Part shown: positions 26,613 through 33,360 of the stretch, in pieces | How positions within the stretch are numbered: position 1 is the first letter of the stretch | How the letters are laid out: each line of letters opens with the position of its first letter | Assembly: GCA_964642175.1 (NCBI GenBank) | Contig: CAZXOK010000004.1 | Location: 62,001 to 126,000, forward strand | Source of the DNA: JANQGG01 sp964642175 | GTDB lineage: Bacteria; Bacteroidota; Chlorobiia; Chlorobiales; Chloroherpetonaceae | Reading direction: 5' to 3' | DNA: 64,000 nucleotides | Notes under the pieces: model-generated | Database searches by the model: none | Told to the model about the DNA's origin: nothing | What the model saw: the letters and a program-made list of their open reading frames with translations, nothing else | Translations under genes and position numbers: made by a program

Positions 26613-26643
26613 AAGGGGAACCGCTCATGTTCCCCTTTTTTTA
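26613..26643 (+). terminator. rho-independent terminator after clpX
   Basis: Perfect 8-bp stem aaggggaa (26613-26620) / ttcccctt (26630-26637) with a 9-base loop, then a T run to 26642. Confidence 0.9.
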
Positions 26644-26666
26644 TGAACCATAATTTTTCTTAATCC

Positions 26667-28154
26667 ATGGCAAAGCATATTTGCATTATTGGTGGTGGTC
26701 TGGGGGGGCTGGCCTCTGCAATGGTTCTGGCTTACAACGGTTTTCGGGTATCGGTTTATGAAAAGAACAGAACGCTCGGGGGAAAACTTCAGGAAATAAA
26801 GACCCCGGAAGGCTATCGGTTCGATGTCGGTCCCACGTTAATTACACTCCCTGATGTTTTTAGAGACCTTTTTAAACGCGTTGGCCGTAACCTGCAGGAT
26901 TACCTGTCTTTTAAATCCCTTGAGCTTTCCTGTAAATATGTCTTTTCCGAGGGTTCAGTCTTTGATGCCTATACACATCCAGAGAAATTCAGAGACGCTT
27001 TTGCTCAAACATTTTCAGATCCCATAGTAAACTGGGATCGTTACTACCGGTATATTGAAAGGATCTATCAGGCTACCCATGAGAGCTTCATCTTTAATCC
27101 GATGTCGGCTGCTACTCTGCTTAAACAAAATCCGCTAAATGTCTTAAAAATTGATCCGCTCTCCACGGTTCATAAAGCCAATTCAAGATTTTTCGAAGAC
27201 CCAAGAGTGTTACAGTTTCTGGATCGGTTCCCGACCTATGTCGGTTCATCACCTTATTTGGCTCCGGCTACACTGAATGTGATCCCTTATGTGGAACTGG
27301 CCTTTGGAAGCTTTACTATTAAAGGTGGCTTGTATCGTTTGGTTGATGCCTATAAAACCGTGTGTGAGGAACTGGGTGTTGAAATTCACCTCAATTCGGA
27401 AGTAGAACAGATCGTAACAGACAGCAAACGTGTAAAAGGATTAAGGCTGAAAAATGGCGATGAAGTTGAGTGCCTGGCAGTTGTCTCCAACGACGACGCT
27501 GTTCATACCTACCAAAACCTCCTGAATACGCCTCAGAAAACGCTGGTAAGCCCAAAGACCATCTCACGTTGGGAAGCATCTTGCTCGGGATTCATACTGT
27601 GTTTGGGCATCAAAAAAAGTTACCCGGATCTTGATCACCACAATATCTTCTTTTCAGAAGATTATCAGCATGAATTTCATGAACTCTTTGCGGAACACAA
27701 ACCAGCCCAAAAACCAACCATATATGTTTCCATATCCTCCAAATCCATACCGGGGGACGCCCCAGAGGGGTGCGAGAACTGGTTTGTGCTGGTCAATGTC
27801 CCGTTTGTCTCTTCAAACTATGACTGGCCATCGGGGCAAAAGGCCTATCGGGACCTGGTAATTGAGGAATTGAAATCAAAAGGATTTGCAGATATTGAGC
27901 AGCATATTGTTTATGAATCGTCAGTCACGCCTCTGAATTTACAGGAGTGGTATCATGCCAATCGTGGCTCGATTTACGGGATCAGCTCCAACACCAAAAG
28001 TTCGGCCTTTTTAAGACCTAAAAACCGCTCGCCATATGCCAAAGGTCTATACCTGGCTTCAGGGAGCGCCCATCCGGGTGGTGGCACGCCCATGGTTACG
28101 CTGTCGGGTCAGTTTGCCGCGCAATGCTTGATGGAAGATTTTGGCAAGGATTAA
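26667..28154 (+). CDS. CrtI-type phytoene desaturase family FAD oxidoreductase
   Basis: Membrane-associated FAD enzyme of the CrtI carotenoid desaturase/isomerase family (495 residues, normal length). The dinucleotide-binding motif is ICIIGGGLGGLASAMVLA near 5-22, followed by YEKNRTLGGKLQE and FDVGPTLITLPDVFRDLF near 53-70, the family motif after the flavin site. The C-terminal signature YLASGSAHPGGGTPMVTLSG near 466 closes the FAD site. Members act on phytoene, neurosporene, diapophytoene or hydroxylated carotenoids (CrtD), and the exact step cannot be told without the rest of the pathway; no crtB or crtY is in the window. It lies alone between the clpX terminator and a tRNA gene. Confidence 0.9.
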   Translation: MAKHICIIGGGLGGLASAMVLAYNGFRVSVYEKNRTLGGKLQEIKTPEGYRFDVGPTLITLPDVFRDLFKRVGRNLQDYLSFKSLELSCKYVFSEGSVFDAYTHPEKFRDAFAQTFSDPIVNWDRYYRYIERIYQATHESFIFNPMSAATLLKQNPLNVLKIDPLSTVHKANSRFFEDPRVLQFLDRFPTYVGSSPYLAPATLNVIPYVELAFGSFTIKGGLYRLVDAYKTVCEELGVEIHLNSEVEQIVTDSKRVKGLRLKNGDEVECLAVVSNDDAVHTYQNLLNTPQKTLVSPKTISRWEASCSGFILCLGIKKSYPDLDHHNIFFSEDYQHEFHELFAEHKPAQKPTIYVSISSKSIPGDAPEGCENWFVLVNVPFVSSNYDWPSGQKAYRDLVIEELKSKGFADIEQHIVYESSVTPLNLQEWYHANRGSIYGISSNTKSSAFLRPKNRSPYAKGLYLASGSAHPGGGTPMVTLSGQFAAQCLMEDFGKD

Positions 28155-28213
28155 AGAAAGGATTTTCAAATTTTGGATGAACGGATTATATTAGCAGTCC
28201 TTTTGATCACGAT

Positions 28214-28287
<74 letters not shown>

Positions 28288-28314
28288 CTTCCCTATTAAC
28301 ATCCAAAATTCCAC

Positions 28315-30315
28315 TCAGATCTTCTCCAACGCATCCTCAATGGCAAACCTGAGATGATCGCTGGTTGTCTTTGCTTTGAGTGTTTTAAGAAACGGTTTTA
28401 CCGATGAAGCTTCTTTTCCCATCCGCCCGAAAATATCCACGATATAGATCTGAACATAGGTTTCCTGCTTGGGCAGCTCTTTTTTAAGCAAGCCAATGGC
28501 TGGTTTACCAATACTGGCCAGCGCCACCTTTGCCCTGTCGGGCACATAACTGCCCCGATGGCTGAGGTTTTTTATCAGAATACGATGAACCTCCGGATCG
28601 CCTGACTTGATATTACCCAGAATATCAATTAAGTACTTCTGAGTTCTGGTAGAGAGTTTCAGATACTTTGCACGCCGCAGGAACTTTAACACGGTTTTTT
28701 CTGATGGTTTGGCCTTCATGCCCATTTCAACCAGAAACTCAGCTGCATTTTCCCTTTTGTACCTGTTTTTATCCGACAACTGCTTTTCAAGTTGGGGCAC
28801 TGTATAGGTAAAATTCGGGATGGTGATTTCATGTTTGTAGCAAAACAGCTGCAGCTCTTTGCGTTGGTTGTTATACTTAATAATCGGGAAATTACTGATC
28901 ATGGCCTCCCGACATCTGCTCACAAAAACCTTGAGCTGTTTTTCGTTCAGCGCCGGGTTTGGATCCTTGTTACGCGTATTGGACAAGGTTCTGTAAAGAT
29001 CGTACATCTGGCCGGCCAGCTTATCGCTCCGGGGCATGCGGTTGAAATACGCACAGATCCGGTTCAAAGCCTCCGGTTTCTGATCATCATCCGAATACCG
29101 CTCGTGCAGTTTGGTTAAGATTTTAAAGAGCTTGTAGCGTTTTTTCGGTGCCACATGGGTGTGGTAGTTGTCGTAGCAATAATAAAATAGCTGGTGGTTG
29201 TCTTCCACGATAAACGTGTGGATCAATTCTAAAAATGCGGTACCGGGATCTACCGGCGTTGGCAGGGCTATCTTGTTTTGCTCTACCAGTTGAAAAAAGG
29301 TATCGATCCGTTTTTTCTGAATGGTGATCTCTTCAGGGGTGAGATTTTCGGTGATAAACATGTAATTGGTATACACATTGATCCAGTGCTTATAGACGCG
29401 TTTCAGCACCTCAATCCCGGCGTTCCACTCGGCTTCATCAACCCATCCGTCTTTGGCAAAGTATTTCAATGCGCTTAACATTTTATTGGAATTGTGCGGC
29501 GTGTTCAGGGTCTGGCTTAAGGATTCAATCAGAAATTGCTTGTAGGTTTCACTGAAAATCTTGTTGCGCATAAAATCATACAGGATCTGGGCATGATATT
29601 CCCCGCATTTGGAGTGAAACGGAATGGTAACAGCATAATCGACCAGCGTATTGATTCTTTGTTCCGACGATAGATTGCCCAGCATCCGGTTGATGTTTTC
29701 TTTTTCCTCACTGCAGTCTTTTTCAGGTTTTGCAATCCCTTTCAGTGGTTTTTTGATGGATTGGGTTTCAAATAAGCTGAGCAGGTTTTCGGTAAGCTTT
29801 ACTTTAAAATGAAAGGTTTGCACAATTTCGCCGGTCATCACATCCAGGATCCGGCCGTTGATATCAATGGTGGTTTTAAGCCTGGTATAACTACCTGTTA
29901 CGATTTTATCGATCGGGGCAAGCCGGCCAATTTTAATGACCAGAGACTCATCAATCAATCCCGATAAGTTGAGTTTGTGTTCCTTGATGATGGTTTCCAA
30001 TTGCCGGCGCTCAAAGAGTTTGATGTTTTTGGGGGTGCTTTTAAGCGCAGTTGTCAGCCGTTCTGTAAAATACCGACCAAACTCATTGCGCTGTTTATAT
30101 TTGATTTGTGTGGGCACAAACTCAATAACAGCCAGCCGAAGCTGTTGATCTGAAGCGGTTCCCGAAACCTGGTTCAATATGCTTGAGATCGCCCGATCGA
30201 GGTTTTGGGTGTCTGAATGGCTTGTTTGTTGAGCCGGCTGCGAAGATGAGCAAGTAAAGATTAAAGTGATCGCAAGAAGAATAGGTATTGTTTTGAAAAT
30301 GGGATGGGTAAACAT
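28315..30315 (-). CDS. lipoprotein with FlgO/CsgG-like domain and C-terminal HEAT repeats
   Basis: A 666-residue exported protein. The N-terminus has a lipobox (ITLIFTCSSS), so the mature protein starts at Cys 22 and is probably anchored in the outer or inner membrane. Residues about 60-190 (RLAVIEFVPTQIKYKQRNEF, LFERRQLETIIKEHKLNLSG, DKIVTGSYTRL) match the FlgO/CsgG-type domain found in surface-assembly lipoproteins. Residues about 200-510 are helical and unrecognised. Residues about 520-666 hold HEAT-like repeats (NAAEFLVEMGMKAKPSEKTV, AKVALASIGKPAIGLLKKEL, IFGRMGKEASSVKPFLKTL). The combination suggests a scaffold or assembly factor, but no partner gene is adjacent. It converges on the tRNA-Val gene. 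Confidence 0.85.
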   Translation of the reverse strand: MFTHPIFKTIPILLAITLIFTCSSSQPAQQTSHSDTQNLDRAISSILNQVSGTASDQQLRLAVIEFVPTQIKYKQRNEFGRYFTERLTTALKSTPKNIKLFERRQLETIIKEHKLNLSGLIDESLVIKIGRLAPIDKIVTGSYTRLKTTIDINGRILDVMTGEIVQTFHFKVKLTENLLSLFETQSIKKPLKGIAKPEKDCSEEKENINRMLGNLSSEQRINTLVDYAVTIPFHSKCGEYHAQILYDFMRNKIFSETYKQFLIESLSQTLNTPHNSNKMLSALKYFAKDGWVDEAEWNAGIEVLKRVYKHWINVYTNYMFITENLTPEEITIQKKRIDTFFQLVEQNKIALPTPVDPGTAFLELIHTFIVEDNHQLFYYCYDNYHTHVAPKKRYKLFKILTKLHERYSDDDQKPEALNRICAYFNRMPRSDKLAGQMYDLYRTLSNTRNKDPNPALNEKQLKVFVSRCREAMISNFPIIKYNNQRKELQLFCYKHEITIPNFTYTVPQLEKQLSDKNRYKRENAAEFLVEMGMKAKPSEKTVLKFLRRAKYLKLSTRTQKYLIDILGNIKSGDPEVHRILIKNLSHRGSYVPDRAKVALASIGKPAIGLLKKELPKQETYVQIYIVDIFGRMGKEASSVKPFLKTLKAKTTSDHLRFAIEDALEKI

Positions 30316-30544
30316 GTCAGGGTCTGATTTATGGTTTTTCTTTGAATAGTAACTGATTTGATGAACCTTTTCTTAACTCCAAAAACAGTAAAAAAACGAT
30401 CACTGTCTTAAAACAGAAGTTGAGTTTGAAGAAGATGGAAATCTATGATAGCAAATCCACTTTGTTTGATCTTTCAACTTTCCTTTTCAAATTTAATAAG
30501 TATTGTTTTAAAATGATCTAAACTTAAACAAACCAATTCTATTC

Positions 30545-31357
30545 ATGCGGCTAAAACTGACCCTATCCCAGCAAAACCCAATAGAATATCTTCCAATAAA
30601 TACCGGTTATCTTATTGCTTCGGCCATCTATGCCACAATAGCCAAATCGTCTGAAGGGTTTGCTGATTGGTTACATAATGAAGGTTACTCCATAGAGAAC
30701 AAACCACAAAATTTTAAATTTTTTACGTTTTCAAATTTGGATGTCCCCATTCGTGAGATTCGCGATAAAACATTGATTTCAAAATCCAGGCAGTGTTCGT
30801 TTATGATCAGTTCTCCAAAAGATGAATTTCTCCAAAATCTGGTTACCGGTTTGTTTCATGAAGGAAGCTTAAGACTTGGCCCTGCGGTTTTTCAAAAAAA
30901 GTTGATCGAAACTCTGCCTGAGCCTGAGTTTAAACCCGAAATGTCTTTTTTGATGCTCTCCCCCACAACGCTTTCTGTTCAGAAAATTGATGCGCGGGGC
31001 AATCACATCAAACACTTTTTAAGGCCATACGACCCCAGAGTGCCCGGGCTTATAAAACAAAACCTGATCCACAAATACGAAACATTGTATGAAAAACCGT
31101 ATGCCCATGGCGATGCCGAATTCAAATTTGAATTCAAGAAAGACTATTTGCAGCGCCAACTTAAAAAAGGCAGAGGCATTGAAAAGTTGATTACCATTGC
31201 GGAAGGCACCCAAAGAGAAACCAGGGTGAAGGCCATTCTATGCCCATTTACCATTCAAGCCGATCCGGAACTTATTAAAATTGGCTACGAATGCGGGTTT
31301 GGGAATAATAACTCGATGGGGTTTGGTATGGTTAAGGAAATGATAGATGATAGGTGA
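30545..31357 (+). CDS. cas6: CRISPR-associated endoribonuclease Cas6
   Basis: Cuts the precursor CRISPR RNA within each repeat, leaving the 8-nt 5' handle. The 270-residue protein has the Cas6 build: an N-terminal ferredoxin-like fold beginning MRLKLTLSQQNPIEYLPINT, a helix YLIASAIYATI, and a second RAMP fold ending with the Gly-rich loop GYECGFGNNNSMGFGMVKEM that defines the family. Catalytic residues cannot be assigned with certainty; a candidate His is in the helix FADWLHNEGY. It is first of the CRISPR locus and lies 2 kb from the cas8 operon, separated by a WYL regulator and REP-like repeats, so it has its own promoter (229-base gap upstream). Confidence 0.9.
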   Translation: MRLKLTLSQQNPIEYLPINTGYLIASAIYATIAKSSEGFADWLHNEGYSIENKPQNFKFFTFSNLDVPIREIRDKTLISKSRQCSFMISSPKDEFLQNLVTGLFHEGSLRLGPAVFQKKLIETLPEPEFKPEMSFLMLSPTTLSVQKIDARGNHIKHFLRPYDPRVPGLIKQNLIHKYETLYEKPYAHGDAEFKFEFKKDYLQRQLKKGRGIEKLITIAEGTQRETRVKAILCPFTIQADPELIKIGYECGFGNNNSMGFGMVKEMIDDR

Positions 31358-31368
31358 AAAATGATGAG
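31340..31368. repeat. TATCAT-rich tract, 3' end of cas6
   Basis: Overlapping the last codons of cas6, the sequence is a run of atgatag/atgat words (the complement of TATCAT). One of seven such tracts at module boundaries of the CRISPR locus. Confidence 0.5.
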
Positions 31369-31526
31369 TTAAATCTAAAGCGGCAACATTGATAGTTCTT
31401 AAAAGAATTAAGGATGAGGGCGCTTTTAGCAATTGTCTTGCATTGCCACAACTACGATGTCATTATTTCTGGTTAGATAACATAACTTCAAATATAAACC
31501 TTGTACTATCGTAATCGTGCCCAGAG

Positions 31527-31745
31527 TTAGTTGTTGAGAGTTTGCTGAGCCATGCCGAAGTACAACTGAAACACCACGAAATGAATATTATTTTTTTCAT
31601 CTTCACTAAGTGTTTCCCACCAATCTTCATCGTGAAATTCATAAGAGCATCGCGGCGTATCTAATAAGTCAATCACATTTGGATCTACGAGATGAGCCAG
31701 CCAAGCCATCAGATTTTCTTTTTTTGTTTTTTCTTCAATCATCAT
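31527..31745 (-). CDS. small acidic hypothetical protein, antisense in the cas locus
   Basis: A 72-residue ORF on the opposite strand to all cas genes, starting at the ATG at 31745 (a TTG lies 9 bases upstream). The middle is strongly acidic and aromatic (CSYEFHDEDWWETLSEDEKN) after a helix KKENLMAWLAHLVDPNVIDLL, and the C-terminus is hydrophobic (IHFVVFQLYFGMA). I do not recognise the family. It sits between cas6 and the WYL regulator with no terminator or strong ribosome site in sight. It could be a real small protein or chance; the ordered alternation of helix and acidic segments makes a real gene somewhat more likely than not. Confidence 0.45.
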   Translation of the reverse strand: MMIEEKTKKENLMAWLAHLVDPNVIDLLDTPRCSYEFHDEDWWETLSEDEKNNIHFVVFQLYFGMAQQTLNN

Positions 31746-31820
31746 TCGTATCAATTTTGATTTAAGAACAAATCATAATAGCTGAACACAAATAAATATT
31801 CAAAATTAATTCCCCTTAAT

Positions 31821-31850
31821 TTATCATCTATCACACATCATTTATCATAA
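31821..31850. repeat. TTATCAT-rich tract upstream of the WYL gene
   Basis: The words ttatcat, ctatcac, acatcat and ttatcat follow one another here, between the small antisense ORF and the WYL regulator. Same type of tract as at 40241, 41633, 43628, 44048 and 46307. Confidence 0.6.
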
Positions 31851-31915
31851 ATTTAAGTGTTGGACATTCTGTGTCTGACCAATCATGTTATTATAAACCC
31901 AGTTTAACCATTGAT

Positions 31916-32890
31916 ATGAAAAACAGTCGAAATATATACCACCGTATGAAAATGATTGATGATGCATTGCGGCAAAAAACCTATCCGAACTGTCGCTCGC
32001 TTGCCCAGCAACTGGAAGTAAGCCAAAAAAGTATTCAGCGCGATTTGGAATACATGCGCGATATGCTTGGCGCGCCCATTCGCTATAACCCTCAAAAACG
32101 AGGTTACGATTATTCGGATAGTGGGTATTATTTACCTGCTATATTTTTGAAAACCGGAGAAAAACGCGCGTTAAATGTTTTAAAACAAGCGCTTGAGCCG
32201 TATAGCGCCACGCCATATTTTTCCGAAATCACCCAAGCCGTGGATAAAGTGTTTGAATCGTTGCCCGATCAGCTGTTTGAACCAGAGCCCCAGGACCTCG
32301 TTTCTTTTGAGCCGCCCCCAAGCTCCGAGGTCAACCCTGAAACCTTTCAGATGATAGATGAGGCCGTTCAGAATACAAACATCATCAACATTTCTTACTA
32401 CAGTGCTTCTTCCGACCAAACCACATGGCGAACCATACATCCCTACCATTTGCATCATAACAAAGGCATCTGGTACGTGATTGCATTTTGTGAAACCCGC
32501 CAGTCGATTCGTTTTTTTGCATTAAACCGAATTTCCAATCTCACCCTAACCGAAAAGTTGTTTCAGGTTCAGGCTGACTTTCATTTAAACGATTACTTGA
32601 AAGATGCATTTGATATGGAACGCGCCGAAACCCCGATTGAAGTAGAATTGCGTTTTTCGGCCTATCAGGCGCGCTGGATTCGCGAACGGATTTGGCACAC
32701 CTCTCAAAAACTCCTGCCCCAGCCCGATGGCACTTTAATTGTGCAATTTAAAAGCTCCGGTATGAAGTCCTTAAAACGATGGATCCTGAAGTATGGTGCT
32801 GAAGTGGAGGTGTTAAAGCCGGCAGAACTCCGCCAGGCTATTCGGGATGAAATTCAAAAAATGACAGTGTTATACAAAGAGCCGGTGTAA
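31916..32890 (+). CDS. WYL-domain transcriptional regulator
   Basis: A regulator with an N-terminal winged HTH (residues about 3-65: HRMKMIDDALRQKTYPNCRS, LAQQLEVSQKSIQRDLEYMR) and a WYL ligand-binding domain (about 135-240: IINISYYSASSDQTTWRTIH, YHLHHNKGIWYVIAFCETR, FFALNRISNLTLTE) followed by a WCX-type C-terminal region. I start it at the ATG at 31916; the frame extends to a GTG at 31871 but that adds no conserved sequence. WYL proteins often regulate CRISPR loci and other defence genes, binding nucleic acid or nucleotides. Its place between cas6 and the cas8 operon makes it the likely regulator of this locus; whether it activates or represses is unknown. Confidence 0.88.
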   Translation: MKNSRNIYHRMKMIDDALRQKTYPNCRSLAQQLEVSQKSIQRDLEYMRDMLGAPIRYNPQKRGYDYSDSGYYLPAIFLKTGEKRALNVLKQALEPYSATPYFSEITQAVDKVFESLPDQLFEPEPQDLVSFEPPPSSEVNPETFQMIDEAVQNTNIINISYYSASSDQTTWRTIHPYHLHHNKGIWYVIAFCETRQSIRFFALNRISNLTLTEKLFQVQADFHLNDYLKDAFDMERAETPIEVELRFSAYQARWIRERIWHTSQKLLPQPDGTLIVQFKSSGMKSLKRWILKYGAEVEVLKPAELRQAIRDEIQKMTVLYKEPV

Positions 32891-32894
32891 AACC

Positions 32895-33064
32895 GAAGGG
32901 CTGGTTTCAAACCAGACATGTAAAGAGCTGACCTATGCATCTGCCACGAAGGGCACGTTTCAAACCTGCCCAAACAAGGGTAATGACTCACAGAGGGTGA
33001 GCTTCCAACCCGAACAAACCAAGAAGTTACGTGCAAGAAGGGTGGGTTTGAAACCTACCCAAAC
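32895..33064. repeat. cluster of four REP-like palindromes between WYL gene and cas8 operon
   Basis: Four copies of a roughly 25-bp imperfect palindrome: 32898-32920, 32951-32975, 32995-33019 and 33040-33064. The core is ggtttcaaacc (or its variants) flanked by GGG on the left and CCCAAAC on the right. The spacing is irregular (about 20-28 bp between units) and the units are self-complementary, unlike CRISPR repeats. The same palindrome occurs inside both RAYT copies 7-9 kb downstream. The rest of the 32891-33199 stretch holds no gene that I can support; two copies of an acctatg-tctg word flank the palindromes. Confidence 0.8.
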
Positions 33065-33199
33065 AATATACAACATGTGCCAAAGGCAAACCTATGTGTC
33101 TGTCCCGAAAAGATGAACTGACTAACAACACATAGCACTTGCAAGAAAAGAAAAAAAGCAATAACATGTATGAAAGAGCCCCGAAAGAAAAAACTAAAG

Positions 33200-33352
33200 A
33201 TGAAAAGCTACCCGGCTTATTTAAACACCGACTTTTCCATTACCCTTACAAACAAAGCCGAGCCCAAAACCAAAGAATCACTTTTGCCACCCTCAGTGCC
33301 CATTCGCTTGATTGTGGTTCAGGGATGGGAGGAAAAATTGAAGGATAAATGA
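33200..33352 (+). CDS. possible small protein directly upstream of cas8
   Basis: A 50-residue frame starting at the ATG at 33200 (an in-frame ATG at 33170 would add ten mostly Lys/Arg residues). It reads KSYPAYLNTDFSITLTNKAE, then a Pro-rich turn (LLPPSVPIRLIVVQGWEEKL) and ends 8 bases before the cas8 start, which is operon-like spacing. Composition looks like the neighbouring chromosomal genes rather than the AT-rich effector operon. I do not recognise it. It could be a small regulator, the remnant of a larger gene, or chance. Confidence 0.4.
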   Translation: MKSYPAYLNTDFSITLTNKAEPKTKESLLPPSVPIRLIVVQGWEEKLKDK

Positions 33353-33360
33353 TTTAAACC

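Noticed and set aside
31871..31915. GTG start for the WYL regulator
   Set aside because: The added residues are unlike the family and lie in AT-rich sequence next to a TTATCAT tract; the ATG at 31916 begins just before the HTH.
32895..33064. A second short CRISPR array
   Set aside because: The units are self-complementary, vary in sequence, and have short irregular gaps; they match REP-like palindromes found elsewhere in the window.
32891..33360. A CreTA-like RNA toxin-antitoxin between the regulator and cas8, as in some type I-B loci
   Set aside because: I looked for a degenerate copy of the CRISPR repeat (cttctaatcg or gaattgaaat) and found none. The GTTTGAAAC words present belong to the REP palindromes that also occur inside the RAYT genes.
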